Below, piece after piece: positions 15,824 to 24,397 of a DNA stretch of 64,000 bases (position 1 is the stretch's first letter; each line of letters opens with the position of its first letter). A program made the position numbers and the translations under genes. The notes below the pieces were generated by a model, which saw only the letters and a program-made list of their open reading frames with translations, ran no database searches and was not told the DNA's origin. The DNA lies in contig CBDUHN010000001.1 in assembly GCA_965367295.1 (NCBI GenBank), positions 1 through 64,000 on the forward strand, given 5' to 3'. This stretch comes from JAIVHA01 sp965367295 (GTDB lineage Bacteria > Pseudomonadota > Gammaproteobacteria > DSM-19610).

Positions 15824-18454
15824 GTGGATCTAGCCAACGACGAACCCCAGTCCAGCCCCCGCACCATCTATCTTCAGGATTACCGGGTGCCGTCCTTCCA
15901 GGTCGAGACTGTGGATCTGCATTTCGAACTGGACCCTGAACATACCCGGGTGCGCTCGCGCCTGCAGGTGCAGCGCAATCCGGACGCCGCGGCCGATGAC
16001 CGCCTGTTCCACCTCGATGGCCACGATTTGCAACTGCTGTCCATTGAGCTCGACGGCATTCCCCTGCCCGCCGACCGCTACCATCTCGACGCGGAATCCC
16101 TCGACATACAGGATGCCCCCGACCGCTTCTGCCTGGAAATCGAGTGTGCAATTGCCCCGGCCGCCAACACCGCACTGGAAGGGCTGTATGTATCCAGCGG
16201 CATGTTCTGCACCCAGTGCGAAGCGGAAGGCTTCCGGCGCATCACCTGGTTCCCGGACCGCCCCGATATCATGGCGCGTTATACCACCACCCTGGTGGCC
16301 GATAAGCGCCACTACCCGGTGCTATTGTCCAACGGCAATCCCGTCGAGCAGGGCGAACTGGACGACGGCCGTCACTGGGTGAAGTGGGAAGATCCCTTTC
16401 CGAAGCCCAGCTACCTGTTCGCACTGGTGGCGGGCGATCTGGTGCTGAAGGAAGACCGCTTCGTCACGGCTTCGGGCCGCGAGGTGGCGCTGCGCATCTA
16501 CGTGGAACCGGCCAATGCCCACAAGTGTGATCATGCACTGCATTCCCTGAAGCAGGCCATGGACTGGGATGAGCGCACCTACGGTCGCGAATACGATCTT
16601 GATATTTACATGATCGTTGCTGTCGATGATTTCAACATGGGTGCCATGGAGAACAAGGGGCTGAATGTATTCAACTCCGCCTGCGTACTGGCCAGTCCCG
16701 AAACCGCAACTGACCAGGATTACTACAGCGTGCAGAGCATCATCGGCCATGAGTATTTCCATAACTGGTCGGGAAACCGCGTCACCTGTCGTGACTGGTT
16801 CCAGCTCAGTCTGAAGGAAGGCTTCACGGTATTCCGCGACCAGGAGTTCAGTGCCGATCTGAATTCACGGCCGGTGAAGCGCATCAGCGATGTGAATGTG
16901 CTGCGCACGCACCAGTTCGCCCAGGACGCCGGCCCCATGGCGCACCCGGTCCGCCCCGAATCCTATATGGAGATCAGCAATTTCTACACGGTGACCATCT
17001 ACAACAAGGGTGCCGAAGTGGTGCGCATGATCGCCAACCTCGTGGGTCCCGAGGGATTCCGCAAGGGCACCGACCTGTATTTTGAACGCCATGACGGTCA
17101 GGCGGTCACCACCGATGATTTCGTCAAGGCCATGGAGGATGCGAACGATATCGATCTGGTCCAGTTCAGGCGCTGGTATCAACAGGCCGGTACCCCCGTG
17201 CTGAAGGCGACAGGGACCTATGATGAAGAGACACGGCAGTACTCCCTCACCATCGGGCAGTCCTGTCCACCCACCCCTGGCCAGCCGAAAAAACAGCCGT
17301 TCCATATCCCGGTTCAAATGACCCTGCTGGATCAGCAGGGCAATTGTATCTGTCAGCAGGTACTGGAACTGAAGCAGGCCAGTGAAACCTTCCGGTTCCA
17401 GAACCTGGATGCAGAACCGGTACCCTCGCTACTGTGTGGTTTCTCGGCACCGGTCAAGCTGGAACTACAGCAGTCCGATGCCGAACTCGCCTTCCTGCTG
17501 GGACATGACCCGGACCCGTTCAACCGCTGGGATGCCGGGCAGCGGCTGGCCATCAATACCCTGCTGCGACTGATCGATGCCGCGGAACAGGGCCAGCCGT
17601 TGACTCTGACGGGTGATTTTATCGAGGCCTATCGCAAGGTGCTGACCCATCCGGATCTGGACCCGGCGCTCATCGCCCAGACCCTCAGCCTCCCCGGTGA
17701 AGCCTATCTGGCGGATCAATGTGCCGTGGTCAATCCGCAGGCCATCCACGAGGCCCGGCAGTTCGTGCGCCGGGCATTGGCACAGGGGCTCAAACTGGAA
17801 CTGCTGGCCGCCTACGAGGCAGCGCAAACCCCGCCCCCCTACGTCTTCGATGCGGAGTCCATGGGCCGTCGTTCATTGAAGAACCTTTGCCTTGGCTACC
17901 TGATGGAACTTGAAGAACCCGGACCGCTGGAGCATTGTATGGAGCAGTTCCGCAACGGCAACAACATGACCGATGTACTGGCCGCCCTCTCGCTCCTGGC
18001 GGATTACGATTTACCGGAACGGGCAGAAGCTCTCAACCAGTTTTACGAACAGTGGCAGGACGATTCGCTGGTGGTGGACAAGTGGTTTGGTCTCCAGGCC
18101 GGCTCACGCCTGGAAGACACGCTGGGGCATGTGCAGGCACTGATGCAGCACCCGGCCTTCAAACTCACCAATCCCAATAAGGTTCGTGCCCTCATCGGCC
18201 GTTTCTGTGCCGGTAACCCGGCGCGCTTCCATGCCGCCGATGGTGGTGGGTACTGTTTCCTCGGCGATCAGGTGCTGGCCCTCGATCCACTCAATCCCCA
18301 GATAGCTGCCCGCATGGTGGCCAACCTGAGTCGCTGGCAGCGTTACGAACCCAACCGAAGGGCACTCATGCATCAGCAGCTGGAACGCATCCAGCGAGCG
18401 CCAAACCTGTCCCGCGATGTGTTCGAGATTGTCACGAAAAGCCTCGCGGTCTGA
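15824..18454 (+). CDS. pepN: Aminopeptidase N
   Basis: This M1-family zinc aminopeptidase degrades peptides in the cytoplasm. The exopeptidase motif GAMEN (273-277) and the zinc site HEYFH (309-313) with Glu332 (HExxH-x18-E) are intact. The 876-aa length matches the E. coli enzyme (870). I chose GTG at 15824: GAGG lies eight bases upstream and the following residues align with known PepN N-termini, whereas the frame stays open much further upstream into the divergent rlmKL gene. The GIY-YIG gene starts one base after the stop. Confidence 0.95.
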   Translation: MDLANDEPQSSPRTIYLQDYRVPSFQVETVDLHFELDPEHTRVRSRLQVQRNPDAAADDRLFHLDGHDLQLLSIELDGIPLPADRYHLDAESLDIQDAPDRFCLEIECAIAPAANTALEGLYVSSGMFCTQCEAEGFRRITWFPDRPDIMARYTTTLVADKRHYPVLLSNGNPVEQGELDDGRHWVKWEDPFPKPSYLFALVAGDLVLKEDRFVTASGREVALRIYVEPANAHKCDHALHSLKQAMDWDERTYGREYDLDIYMIVAVDDFNMGAMENKGLNVFNSACVLASPETATDQDYYSVQSIIGHEYFHNWSGNRVTCRDWFQLSLKEGFTVFRDQEFSADLNSRPVKRISDVNVLRTHQFAQDAGPMAHPVRPESYMEISNFYTVTIYNKGAEVVRMIANLVGPEGFRKGTDLYFERHDGQAVTTDDFVKAMEDANDIDLVQFRRWYQQAGTPVLKATGTYDEETRQYSLTIGQSCPPTPGQPKKQPFHIPVQMTLLDQQGNCICQQVLELKQASETFRFQNLDAEPVPSLLCGFSAPVKLELQQSDAELAFLLGHDPDPFNRWDAGQRLAINTLLRLIDAAEQGQPLTLTGDFIEAYRKVLTHPDLDPALIAQTLSLPGEAYLADQCAVVNPQAIHEARQFVRRALAQGLKLELLAAYEAAQTPPPYVFDAESMGRRSLKNLCLGYLMELEEPGPLEHCMEQFRNGNNMTDVLAALSLLADYDLPERAEALNQFYEQWQDDSLVVDKWFGLQAGSRLEDTLGHVQALMQHPAFKLTNPNKVRALIGRFCAGNPARFHAADGGGYCFLGDQVLALDPLNPQIAARMVANLSRWQRYEPNRRALMHQQLERIQRAPNLSRDVFEIVTKSLAV

Positions 18455-18455
18455 A

Positions 18456-18728
18456 ATGACCCGGGAAACGCAGACCGGTGACTGGTTTATCTACCTGGTG
18501 GAATGCGCCGACCAGAGCCTGTACACCGGTATCGCCCGGGACGTTACCCGTCGTGTTGCCGAACACAATGAGGGCCGTGGCGCCGCCAAGTACACCCGGG
18601 CGCGACGGCCGGTGACACTGGTTTACGTGGAAACGGCGGCCTCGCGGGCGGATGCATTGCGGCGTGAGGCCGCCATCAAAAAGCTGTCGCGAAAAGAGAA
18701 ACTGCGTCTGCTTGCAGCCGATCAGTAA
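18456..18728 (+). CDS. GIY-YIG domain protein, YhbQ/UPF0213 type
   Basis: The 90-aa single-domain protein has WFIYLVECADQSLYTGI, the GIY-YIG core in its YhbQ form (IYLVEC...LYTGI), followed by Arg in DVTRRVAEHN and a conserved Glu in RREAAIKKL. E. coli YhbQ has DNA nuclease activity; a repair role is possible but not shown by context. The ATG begins one base after the pepN stop, indicating co-transcription. Confidence 0.87.
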   Translation: MTRETQTGDWFIYLVECADQSLYTGIARDVTRRVAEHNEGRGAAKYTRARRPVTLVYVETAASRADALRREAAIKKLSRKEKLRLLAADQ

Positions 18729-18852
18729 TGCCTGCAGGTCGCCCGGCATTTCCACATCACCCGCGAGGATTTGCCGCCCGGGCCGGATTTGCATTTCACC
18801 CATCCATAGCGCAGTCTTACGTCATTCCAAACTACCGTAATTGAAGCAGCTC

Positions 18853-19284
18853 ATGTCCGAAAACTTTGAACCCCGCAACGATCTCGAACGTAAACTGATG
18901 GCCACCCATGAAGGCCAAATGGCACAGGAGGCCTTTGTCAAAGAGCTCTTCGATGAGCAGGTCTTCATGCCTGTGCTGGACGATGATACCGGTGTGCAGG
19001 GACTGCAACGCTCCACCAAGGCCAAACCACTCACTCTGCAGGAGGAAGGTGGTGCCCATGTGCTGATCCTTTTCAGCAGCCCGGATCGCGCCAAGCCTTT
19101 CGTACAGCATTACCCTGGTTATGAGAAAGGTGGTCTGCTGACGGAATTCAGCTGGGTGGTGGAACGCATTGGCAGTGGCGTGGGAATCGCCCTGAATCCG
19201 GGCTGGGATGTAGGGATCGATTTTGACCCGGACATGGTGGCGGCCCTGATAAAGAAACAGGAAAAACCGGGCGCCGAGGCTTAG
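18853..19284 (+). CDS. SseB-family protein
   Basis: The 143-aa acidic, soluble protein matches the SseB N-terminal domain: NDLERKLMATHEGQMAQEAFVKELFDEQVFMPV at the start, then LQEEGGAHVLILFSSPDRAKPFV and ALNPGWDVGIDF. The function of the family is not established (E. coli SseB is associated with serine sensitivity). The ATG at 18853 is preferred over an in-frame TTG 12 bases upstream. A strong terminator follows. Confidence 0.82.
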   Translation: MSENFEPRNDLERKLMATHEGQMAQEAFVKELFDEQVFMPVLDDDTGVQGLQRSTKAKPLTLQEEGGAHVLILFSSPDRAKPFVQHYPGYEKGGLLTEFSWVVERIGSGVGIALNPGWDVGIDFDPDMVAALIKKQEKPGAEA

Positions 19285-19308
19285 CCCTGCGGCCTCCCCT
19301 GGATTCCC

Positions 19309-19338
19309 AAGACGGACGCTCAGTCCGTCTTTTCGTTT
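19309..19338 (+). terminator. Intrinsic terminator after the SseB-like gene
   Basis: A 9-bp stem, AAGACGGAC (19309-19317) with GTCCGTCTT (19323-19331), has a 5-base loop and is followed by TTCGTTT. It overlaps the last codons and stop of the convergent gene at 19320-19721, so one sequence serves as coding end and terminator. Confidence 0.88.
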
Positions 19339-19721
19339 CGGAACCCCAGAATGCAGGCCTCCAGGGCAGCTTCATCGATGGGAAAGGTGAAGATACCGTC
19401 AAAGGCAAACCGATTGCGGATCTTGTCAAACTGGTATTCCACTTCCTGCTCGTAAAACACCACGACCCGGGTGCCCCGATTATGCTGGGCGGTGGCCACG
19501 ATCGACTCGAGGGTACTGGTGCGATCACGAAAGTCAGATTGGTAATTGAATTCCGCCACAATGACTCCGGGTTTTTTCTTCTTGATGATGGCCAACGCCT
19601 TGCGCATGGTGTGTTCGACGATCACCTGAAAACCGGCGCGCTGGTACAGGGGCGCAAAATTGGGATAACCGCCAAGTTCGACAATGGACAGCAGGAGACC
19701 CGGATTCGCAGTTCCGATCAT
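19320..19721 (-). CDS. Receiver-like hypothetical protein
   Basis: The 133-aa soluble protein is a single gene between two plus-strand units. Its pattern of alternating strands and helices (GVIVAEFNYQSDF, TRVVVFYEQE, DGIFTFPIDEAAL) resembles a response-regulator receiver fold. The acidic pocket and conserved Lys are not convincingly present, so it may be a pseudo-receiver. No DNA-binding domain is attached. I cannot name the family; the fold assignment is inference from the pattern only. Confidence 0.7.
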   Translation of the reverse strand: MIGTANPGLLLSIVELGGYPNFAPLYQRAGFQVIVEHTMRKALAIIKKKKPGVIVAEFNYQSDFRDRTSTLESIVATAQHNRGTRVVVFYEQEVEYQFDKIRNRFAFDGIFTFPIDEAALEACILGFRNEKTD

Positions 19722-19848
19722 GGATTGTAATGGATTCTATACGGATGGAAGACGAAGAGTAGCAAGTTCAGGACAGCAGGTCATCTGCCGCTGTACTGGG
19801 TATTCCCGGAATCGTATGCCATTTGATTTCCCCTGAAGAGTATTGCCA

Positions 19849-20631
19849 ATGAGCTCAGGCCGTTTTATACGCAATATAAGAATCCTTATTCTGCTGCTGG
19901 TCCTGCTGTTTGTGGCAATTAATACCTGGCTGATAAAACTCCGCACAACCGATTGGGATGATTCCCTGTGGGTGACGATCTACCCCATCAATGGTGATGC
20001 CAACACCGCGGTTCAGGCTTATATCGATTCACTGAATGAGACGGATTTTGAATCCATCGAACAGTTTATGGCCCGCGAGGCACGGCGTTACGGTGAAGAG
20101 ATCCAGGAACCCATTACCATCAAGCTGGCGCCAGAGGTGGCAGAGCGCCCCCCCAAACCTCCGACAGATGGCAGTGTGATGGCTACCATGTGGTGGAGCC
20201 TGCATATGCGTTACTGGGCCTATCGGCACAACACCTACACAGGCCCGAATCCCGATATTCAGATCTTTGTGGTGTATCATGACCCTTCATTGCATCAGCG
20301 TGTCGACCATTCGCTGGGTCTGCAAAAAGGTTTGATCGGAGTCGTGAATGCATTCGCGCACCACCAGGATGCTGATCGCAACAACATCGTCATTACCCAT
20401 GAACTGTTGCATACCCTAGGGGCGAATGATCGGTACAATCCGGAAACCAATGCACCCCTATTTCCGCTGGGCTATGCTGATCCCGAACAGTTCCCCCTGT
20501 ATCCTCAGCGGCGTGCCGAGCTGATGGCAGGCAGGATTCCAATCAGCGCACAACAGTCACGCATGCCGGCGCATTTCAGGGAAGTAATGATCGGCCCGTT
20601 CACTGCGCGTGAGATACGTTGGCTGGAGTAA
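19849..20631 (+). CDS. Membrane-anchored protein with metzincin-type zinc motif
   Basis: The 260-aa protein has one N-terminal hydrophobic segment (about 9-28), suggesting a signal anchor with the rest in the periplasm. Residues 184-194 read HELLHTLGAND, which fits HExxHxxGxxD, the zinc-binding pattern of metzincin peptidases. ELMAGRI at 225-231 could supply the Met-turn. A peptidase activity is inferred. The start ATG at 19849 is chosen over a TTG six bases earlier. The next gene (20645) follows after 13 bases, so the two likely form an operon. Confidence 0.75.
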   Translation: MSSGRFIRNIRILILLLVLLFVAINTWLIKLRTTDWDDSLWVTIYPINGDANTAVQAYIDSLNETDFESIEQFMAREARRYGEEIQEPITIKLAPEVAERPPKPPTDGSVMATMWWSLHMRYWAYRHNTYTGPNPDIQIFVVYHDPSLHQRVDHSLGLQKGLIGVVNAFAHHQDADRNNIVITHELLHTLGANDRYNPETNAPLFPLGYADPEQFPLYPQRRAELMAGRIPISAQQSRMPAHFREVMIGPFTAREIRWLE

Positions 20632-20644
20632 GGATCGTCGTCCC

Positions 20645-21037
20645 ATGAGTCAAGCGAAGTTAATTGAAATCACCAGTGAGCGTGCCATACAGGAACAGCT
20701 TATTACCGCCCTGCAGCATTATGTGGACATGCAATTCCCGCCCGGTAGTGTCGACTGCGGCCAGGTGGCCCGCGAGGAATTGCTGAATGTGGTTGTATCC
20801 CTTCGGGAGCAGATGGGGACACCCGATCCGGCACGATACAACCGACGCATGCGCGCCATGGTCAAGGAAGGAATACGGGTTTATTACGACTTTCTTTCCC
20901 GCCAGGATGGTAATGCCCGCAGTCATGAATGTGAATTACTGCAACGGGCCGGGAAAGGGACGCGGTTTACGGACGCGGACCTCACTGCCGCCAGGATGCA
21001 GGATCAAGTGGATACCCATGGACCGCTGGGCTGCTGA
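20645..21037 (+). CDS. Hypothetical protein between the zinc-motif gene and the ThDP enzyme
   Basis: The 130-aa, mostly helical soluble protein has no membrane segment or known catalytic motif. It follows the metzincin-motif gene by 13 bases and precedes the acetolactate-synthase-like gene by 38 bases on the same strand, which suggests one transcript. The ATG at 20645 has an AAGGA element about 11 bases upstream. I do not recognise the family. Confidence 0.65.
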   Translation: MSQAKLIEITSERAIQEQLITALQHYVDMQFPPGSVDCGQVAREELLNVVVSLREQMGTPDPARYNRRMRAMVKEGIRVYYDFLSRQDGNARSHECELLQRAGKGTRFTDADLTAARMQDQVDTHGPLGC

Positions 21038-21075
21038 TGCGCAGCTGCCCGGCATAAAAAACAAGAGGGATTGAA

Positions 21076-22779
21076 ATGAGCGCACTGCAACCTGCCGCCG
21101 ACCGCGTTGCCCGCACCGTACAGAAGGCATCGGATCTGTTCGTACGCTGCCTCGAAGCCGAGGGAGTCACGCATATCTTCGGTGTACCCGGCGAGGAAAA
21201 TGCCGATCTGATGATTTCCCTGATGGAAAGCCCTATCGAATTCGTGCTATGCCGTCACGAACAGGCTGCCGCTTTTATCGCAGATGCCTATGGCCGCTTG
21301 ACCGGCAAAGCCGGCGTCTGTCTCGCCACCCTGGGTCCTGGCGCCACCAACCTGGTCACCGGCCTGGCAGATGCCAATATGGACCGTGCACCGGTGGTGG
21401 CCATCATCGGTCAGGGTTCCAGCAAACGTCTGCACAAGGAAAGTCATCAGAATATGGATGCCATCGCCATGTGCAAACCCATTTCAAAATGGGCCCATTC
21501 CATTCGTGATAGTGAGACGATCCCCGAGGTGGTACGCAAGGCCTTCAAACTGGCTGAAGCGGAAAAACCCGGTGTCTGTGTGATGGAACTTCCCGAAGAC
21601 ATCGCCAAGGAATCGGCCATCGGCCGCCCCATGAATGTCTATAAGACCCGCCGTCCCGCTGCGGACCACAAGGCCGTGGCGCAGGCGGTGGAACTCCTGT
21701 CCCGGGCAAAAAAACCGCTAATTCTCGCGGGTAACGGAGCGGTGCGAAAACGGGCTGCCAGCCAGCTCAAGCGGCTGGCGCACAAAACCGGTATCCCGGT
21801 GGTAAACACCTTCATGGGCAAGGGCGCCATGCCCATGGACGACAAACATTGTCTATTCACCATGGGCCTGCAGGGTAAGGACCATATCAACCATGCCATG
21901 GATGATGTGGATGTGGTGGTTACCGTTGGCTATGACCTGGTGGAGTATTCGCCGAGTTTCTGGAATGCCGACATGAAAAAGGCCATTATCCATATCGATT
22001 TCTTACCGGCCGAGATCGACACCCACTACACCGTGGCCGTGGATGTGACCGGCGACATAGCCGACGCCCTGTGGCAGATCAACATGGAACTGGAACGCAG
22101 CCACGGCAATCATCTGCCGCTGCAGGATATTGATCAGTGGTTACGGGTACGCCAGGGCATTCTGGATGATTTCGCCATGGAGCAGGAAGACCGGTCTTTC
22201 CCTATGAAACCGCAAAAAATCATCTGGGATGTGCGCCGATTCCTGGGTGCGGAAGACCTGCTGCTTTCCGATGTCGGTGCCCACAAGATGTGGATTTCCC
22301 GTTACTACCAGTGCTACACGCCCAACACCTGCCTCATTTCCAATGGTTTCTGTTCCATGGGCTTTGCCCTGCCCGGCGCCATTGGCGCCAAGATGGCACA
22401 TCCCGAAAGGCGGGTGCTGGCCATCTGCGGCGATGCCGGTTTCATGATGAACGTGCAGGATCTGGAGACCGCTGTACGCCTTGAACTCAACGTGGTGTAT
22501 ATGGTGTGGGAAGATGGTGAATATGGCTTGATTAAATGGAAGCAGCAAAACCAGTTTCAAGGACGGCATTCCGAACTCGGGTTTGGCAACCCGGACTGGG
22601 AGGTGCTGGCGCAGGCCTTTGGCATGTGGGGCAGACGCCTTGCCAGTGCTGAGGAATTGCCAGCAGTGTTGTCGGAGGCCTTTGCTCAGCCCGGCCCGGC
22701 CCTGATTGCCGTGCCGGTTGATTACCAGGAGAATCTGAAACTGACCGAACGGTTGGGCAAGATCGAGTGTACGATTTAG
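21076..22779 (+). CDS. Acetolactate synthase-like ThDP enzyme
   Basis: The 567-aa protein has the three-domain layout of thiamine-diphosphate enzymes. The catalytic Glu62 lies in RHEQAAAF, and GPGATNLVTGLADA follows as in acetolactate synthases. The central domain begins near 195. The C-terminal ThDP motif is GDAG (452-455) rather than GDGx, and the Mg2+-ligand Asn position is Glu479 (WEDGEYGL). It most resembles AlsS-type acetolactate synthase, which condenses two pyruvates to acetolactate, but no small subunit or acetolactate decarboxylase gene is adjacent. A different 2-oxoacid substrate is possible. GAGGG precedes the start. Confidence 0.8.
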   Translation: MSALQPAADRVARTVQKASDLFVRCLEAEGVTHIFGVPGEENADLMISLMESPIEFVLCRHEQAAAFIADAYGRLTGKAGVCLATLGPGATNLVTGLADANMDRAPVVAIIGQGSSKRLHKESHQNMDAIAMCKPISKWAHSIRDSETIPEVVRKAFKLAEAEKPGVCVMELPEDIAKESAIGRPMNVYKTRRPAADHKAVAQAVELLSRAKKPLILAGNGAVRKRAASQLKRLAHKTGIPVVNTFMGKGAMPMDDKHCLFTMGLQGKDHINHAMDDVDVVVTVGYDLVEYSPSFWNADMKKAIIHIDFLPAEIDTHYTVAVDVTGDIADALWQINMELERSHGNHLPLQDIDQWLRVRQGILDDFAMEQEDRSFPMKPQKIIWDVRRFLGAEDLLLSDVGAHKMWISRYYQCYTPNTCLISNGFCSMGFALPGAIGAKMAHPERRVLAICGDAGFMMNVQDLETAVRLELNVVYMVWEDGEYGLIKWKQQNQFQGRHSELGFGNPDWEVLAQAFGMWGRRLASAEELPAVLSEAFAQPGPALIAVPVDYQENLKLTERLGKIECTI

Positions 22780-22864
22780 GGCCTATTGGTCCATGGCATT
22801 ACCAATCTTTTGATTGGTGCAGACCGGGAAAAAACAATGACGCCCGCAGGCGCCAAATAACCAT

Positions 22865-22896
22865 GCCCTCCATGCGGAGGGCTTATCATTATAATT
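22865..22896. terminator. Probable terminator between convergent genes
   Basis: A 7-bp stem, GCCCTCC (22865-22871) with GGAGGGC (22876-22882), has a 4-base loop and is followed on the plus strand by TTATCATTATAATT. It lies between the convergent ThDP-enzyme and DsrC-like genes and may serve both. A second hairpin, ACCAATC-TTTT-GATTGGT at 22801-22818, precedes it. Confidence 0.55.
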
Positions 22897-22903
22897 CGTG
22901 TGC

Positions 22904-23635
22904 TCAGTCGTCGGAGTCGATACAGCCCTGTGGCTCCGGCAAGCCGGCGATACGCGAACCCTGACGGGAAGGACCTTTCGGGAACAGCTGGTAGAGGTGT
23001 TCCTTGCTCGCTCGCTCCACGCCCACTTCCTCGGCCATGTGCTTCATCAGAATACGCACCATCGGGGTGATGCCATATTCGAAATAGAATTGACGCAGGA
23101 AATCCAGTACCTCCCAATGGTCGTCGCTCAGCTTGATGCCTTCCTTGTCGGCCATGAAATAGGCCAAATGTTTGTTCCAGCGATGCAGATCAACCAGGTT
23201 TCCGAGTTGCGTTACCCGGTAGGTCTCTCCTTCGAAATCAAAGGAATCCGTGAAATGGGATTTGGACGGCGCGGCCTTCCCACTATAAGTGCTGCGTTCC
23301 AGCTCCACATCCAGCATGGGGATGGGAATACCCGCGAGCTTGGAGCCCTGTACCAGGACCCCACCGGGAAACAATGCCGCCAGTTCATCATCGCCAAAGC
23401 GATCCGAACCGGTCCGTTCTTTCAGGCTCCGTTTCAGCAGTTTTTTGACCGGTGAAACGTTATACGATTGGTAATAATCACGCATTGAATTGAGTACGTG
23501 CCAATGGTCATCGATCAGCTTCAATCCATCCCGGGATGCCAGTTCATGAGCAACTCCCTCACTCCAATCGGATAAATTAGCCAGACGACCATCGGCCAGA
23601 ACCTCAAATTTCAAACTGGAAGCTGTTACTGTCAT
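22904..23635 (-). CDS. Tandem DsrC/TusE-like protein (two fused domains)
   Basis: DsrC/TusE proteins carry sulfur on a C-terminal cysteine, in tRNA 2-thiolation (TusE to MnmA) or in dissimilatory sulfur metabolism (DsrC). They are normally single domains of about 110 aa. This 243-aa protein has two. Repeat 1 (about 8-106) has IDDHWHVLNSMRDYYQSY and ends QGSKLAGIPIP without a cysteine. Repeat 2 (about 132-243) has SDDHWEVLDFLRQFYFEYGITP, LYQLFPKGPSRQGSRIAGLP, and a single Cys238 followed by IDSDD. The linker at 107-131 is unlike either repeat. There is only one cysteine, as in TusE; DsrC has two. The extra acidic residues after it are unusual. The gene stands alone. A regulatory or scaffold role is as likely as sulfur transfer. 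Confidence 0.85.
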   Translation of the reverse strand: MTVTASSLKFEVLADGRLANLSDWSEGVAHELASRDGLKLIDDHWHVLNSMRDYYQSYNVSPVKKLLKRSLKERTGSDRFGDDELAALFPGGVLVQGSKLAGIPIPMLDVELERSTYSGKAAPSKSHFTDSFDFEGETYRVTQLGNLVDLHRWNKHLAYFMADKEGIKLSDDHWEVLDFLRQFYFEYGITPMVRILMKHMAEEVGVERASKEHLYQLFPKGPSRQGSRIAGLPEPQGCIDSDD

Positions 23636-23964
23636 TGTCTTGTTCCCTCAATTTGAGTTGATACAACCCACACTGAAACAAGCCTAGTACATAGCCGGCA
23701 TACACGGCTTGCGCATATTCCCGGATGTGAGTAGCCCCTTATTCAGTCTGGATTTCCGGCCCCCCTACAGCCCGCCAGAAAAGTAGGCCGGGTGCCGTTG
23801 CCTGCCTACTCCCCTAATAGCGGGTGCAGAGGATATTCCTTAAACAAAAAGAATTTATCGGGACAAAACCACACTGGAACAGTGCGGAAAATAAAGGGAA
23901 AAATTGACAGAAAAACATGGGCACGAAGGGGCACACCCCTTCGCTTTATTGCTATCGAGCCGGC
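23636..23964. other. Gene-free stretch upstream of the tandem DsrC-like gene
   Basis: I see no credible gene in these 329 bases. A GAGGGA ribosome-binding site lies before the DsrC-like start. A perfect hairpin CGAAGGGG-CACA-CCCCTTCG at 23924-23943, with a T-rich flank on the plus side, sits after the stop of the gene at 23965-24249 and may terminate it. No clear sigma-70 promoter was found. Confidence 0.6.
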
Positions 23965-24249
23965 TCAGTTATCACCCGGGCGCCAGATACCAAAGGCCTC
24001 TTCGGCGGGAGGACTGGCTGGTTTACGCTGGCCCTCGATATCGGCCATGACATGCTCCGAAAAGGCATAGAGATGTTCCAGGATCTCCTTTTTCGTCGCC
24101 TTGGGCATATCCTGGCTGCCCAGTAGAACGCCGATGATGGCAGCAAGATACTGGGCCGCTATGCCGGAATCCTGTGCCTGTGGATCGCGTGCGACGATGA
24201 TGTCCTGGACGGCATGGATCATTTCCTGGGAAAGTTGCAGTTCACTCAT
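23965..24249 (-). CDS. Small helical hypothetical protein
   Basis: The 94-aa soluble protein is predicted mostly helical, for example EMIHAVQDIIVARD and KKEILEHLYAFSEHVMADIEG. It has no membrane segment and no catalytic motif. It stands alone on the minus strand, divergent from the next gene. I do not recognise the family. Confidence 0.6.
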   Translation of the reverse strand: MSELQLSQEMIHAVQDIIVARDPQAQDSGIAAQYLAAIIGVLLGSQDMPKATKKEILEHLYAFSEHVMADIEGQRKPASPPAEEAFGIWRPGDN

Positions 24250-24397
24250 GAAGCGGGCCCCTGTTGATATGAATAAACAAAGGATTATACGGGACCTGCA
24301 CCCCGCCTAATTCCATGCGGTAGCAACGGAAATGTCCGGGTTCTGTATCCGCTTCGGGTGCCATACAATGAGGGCTCACTGACCAATCGGATCCGCC

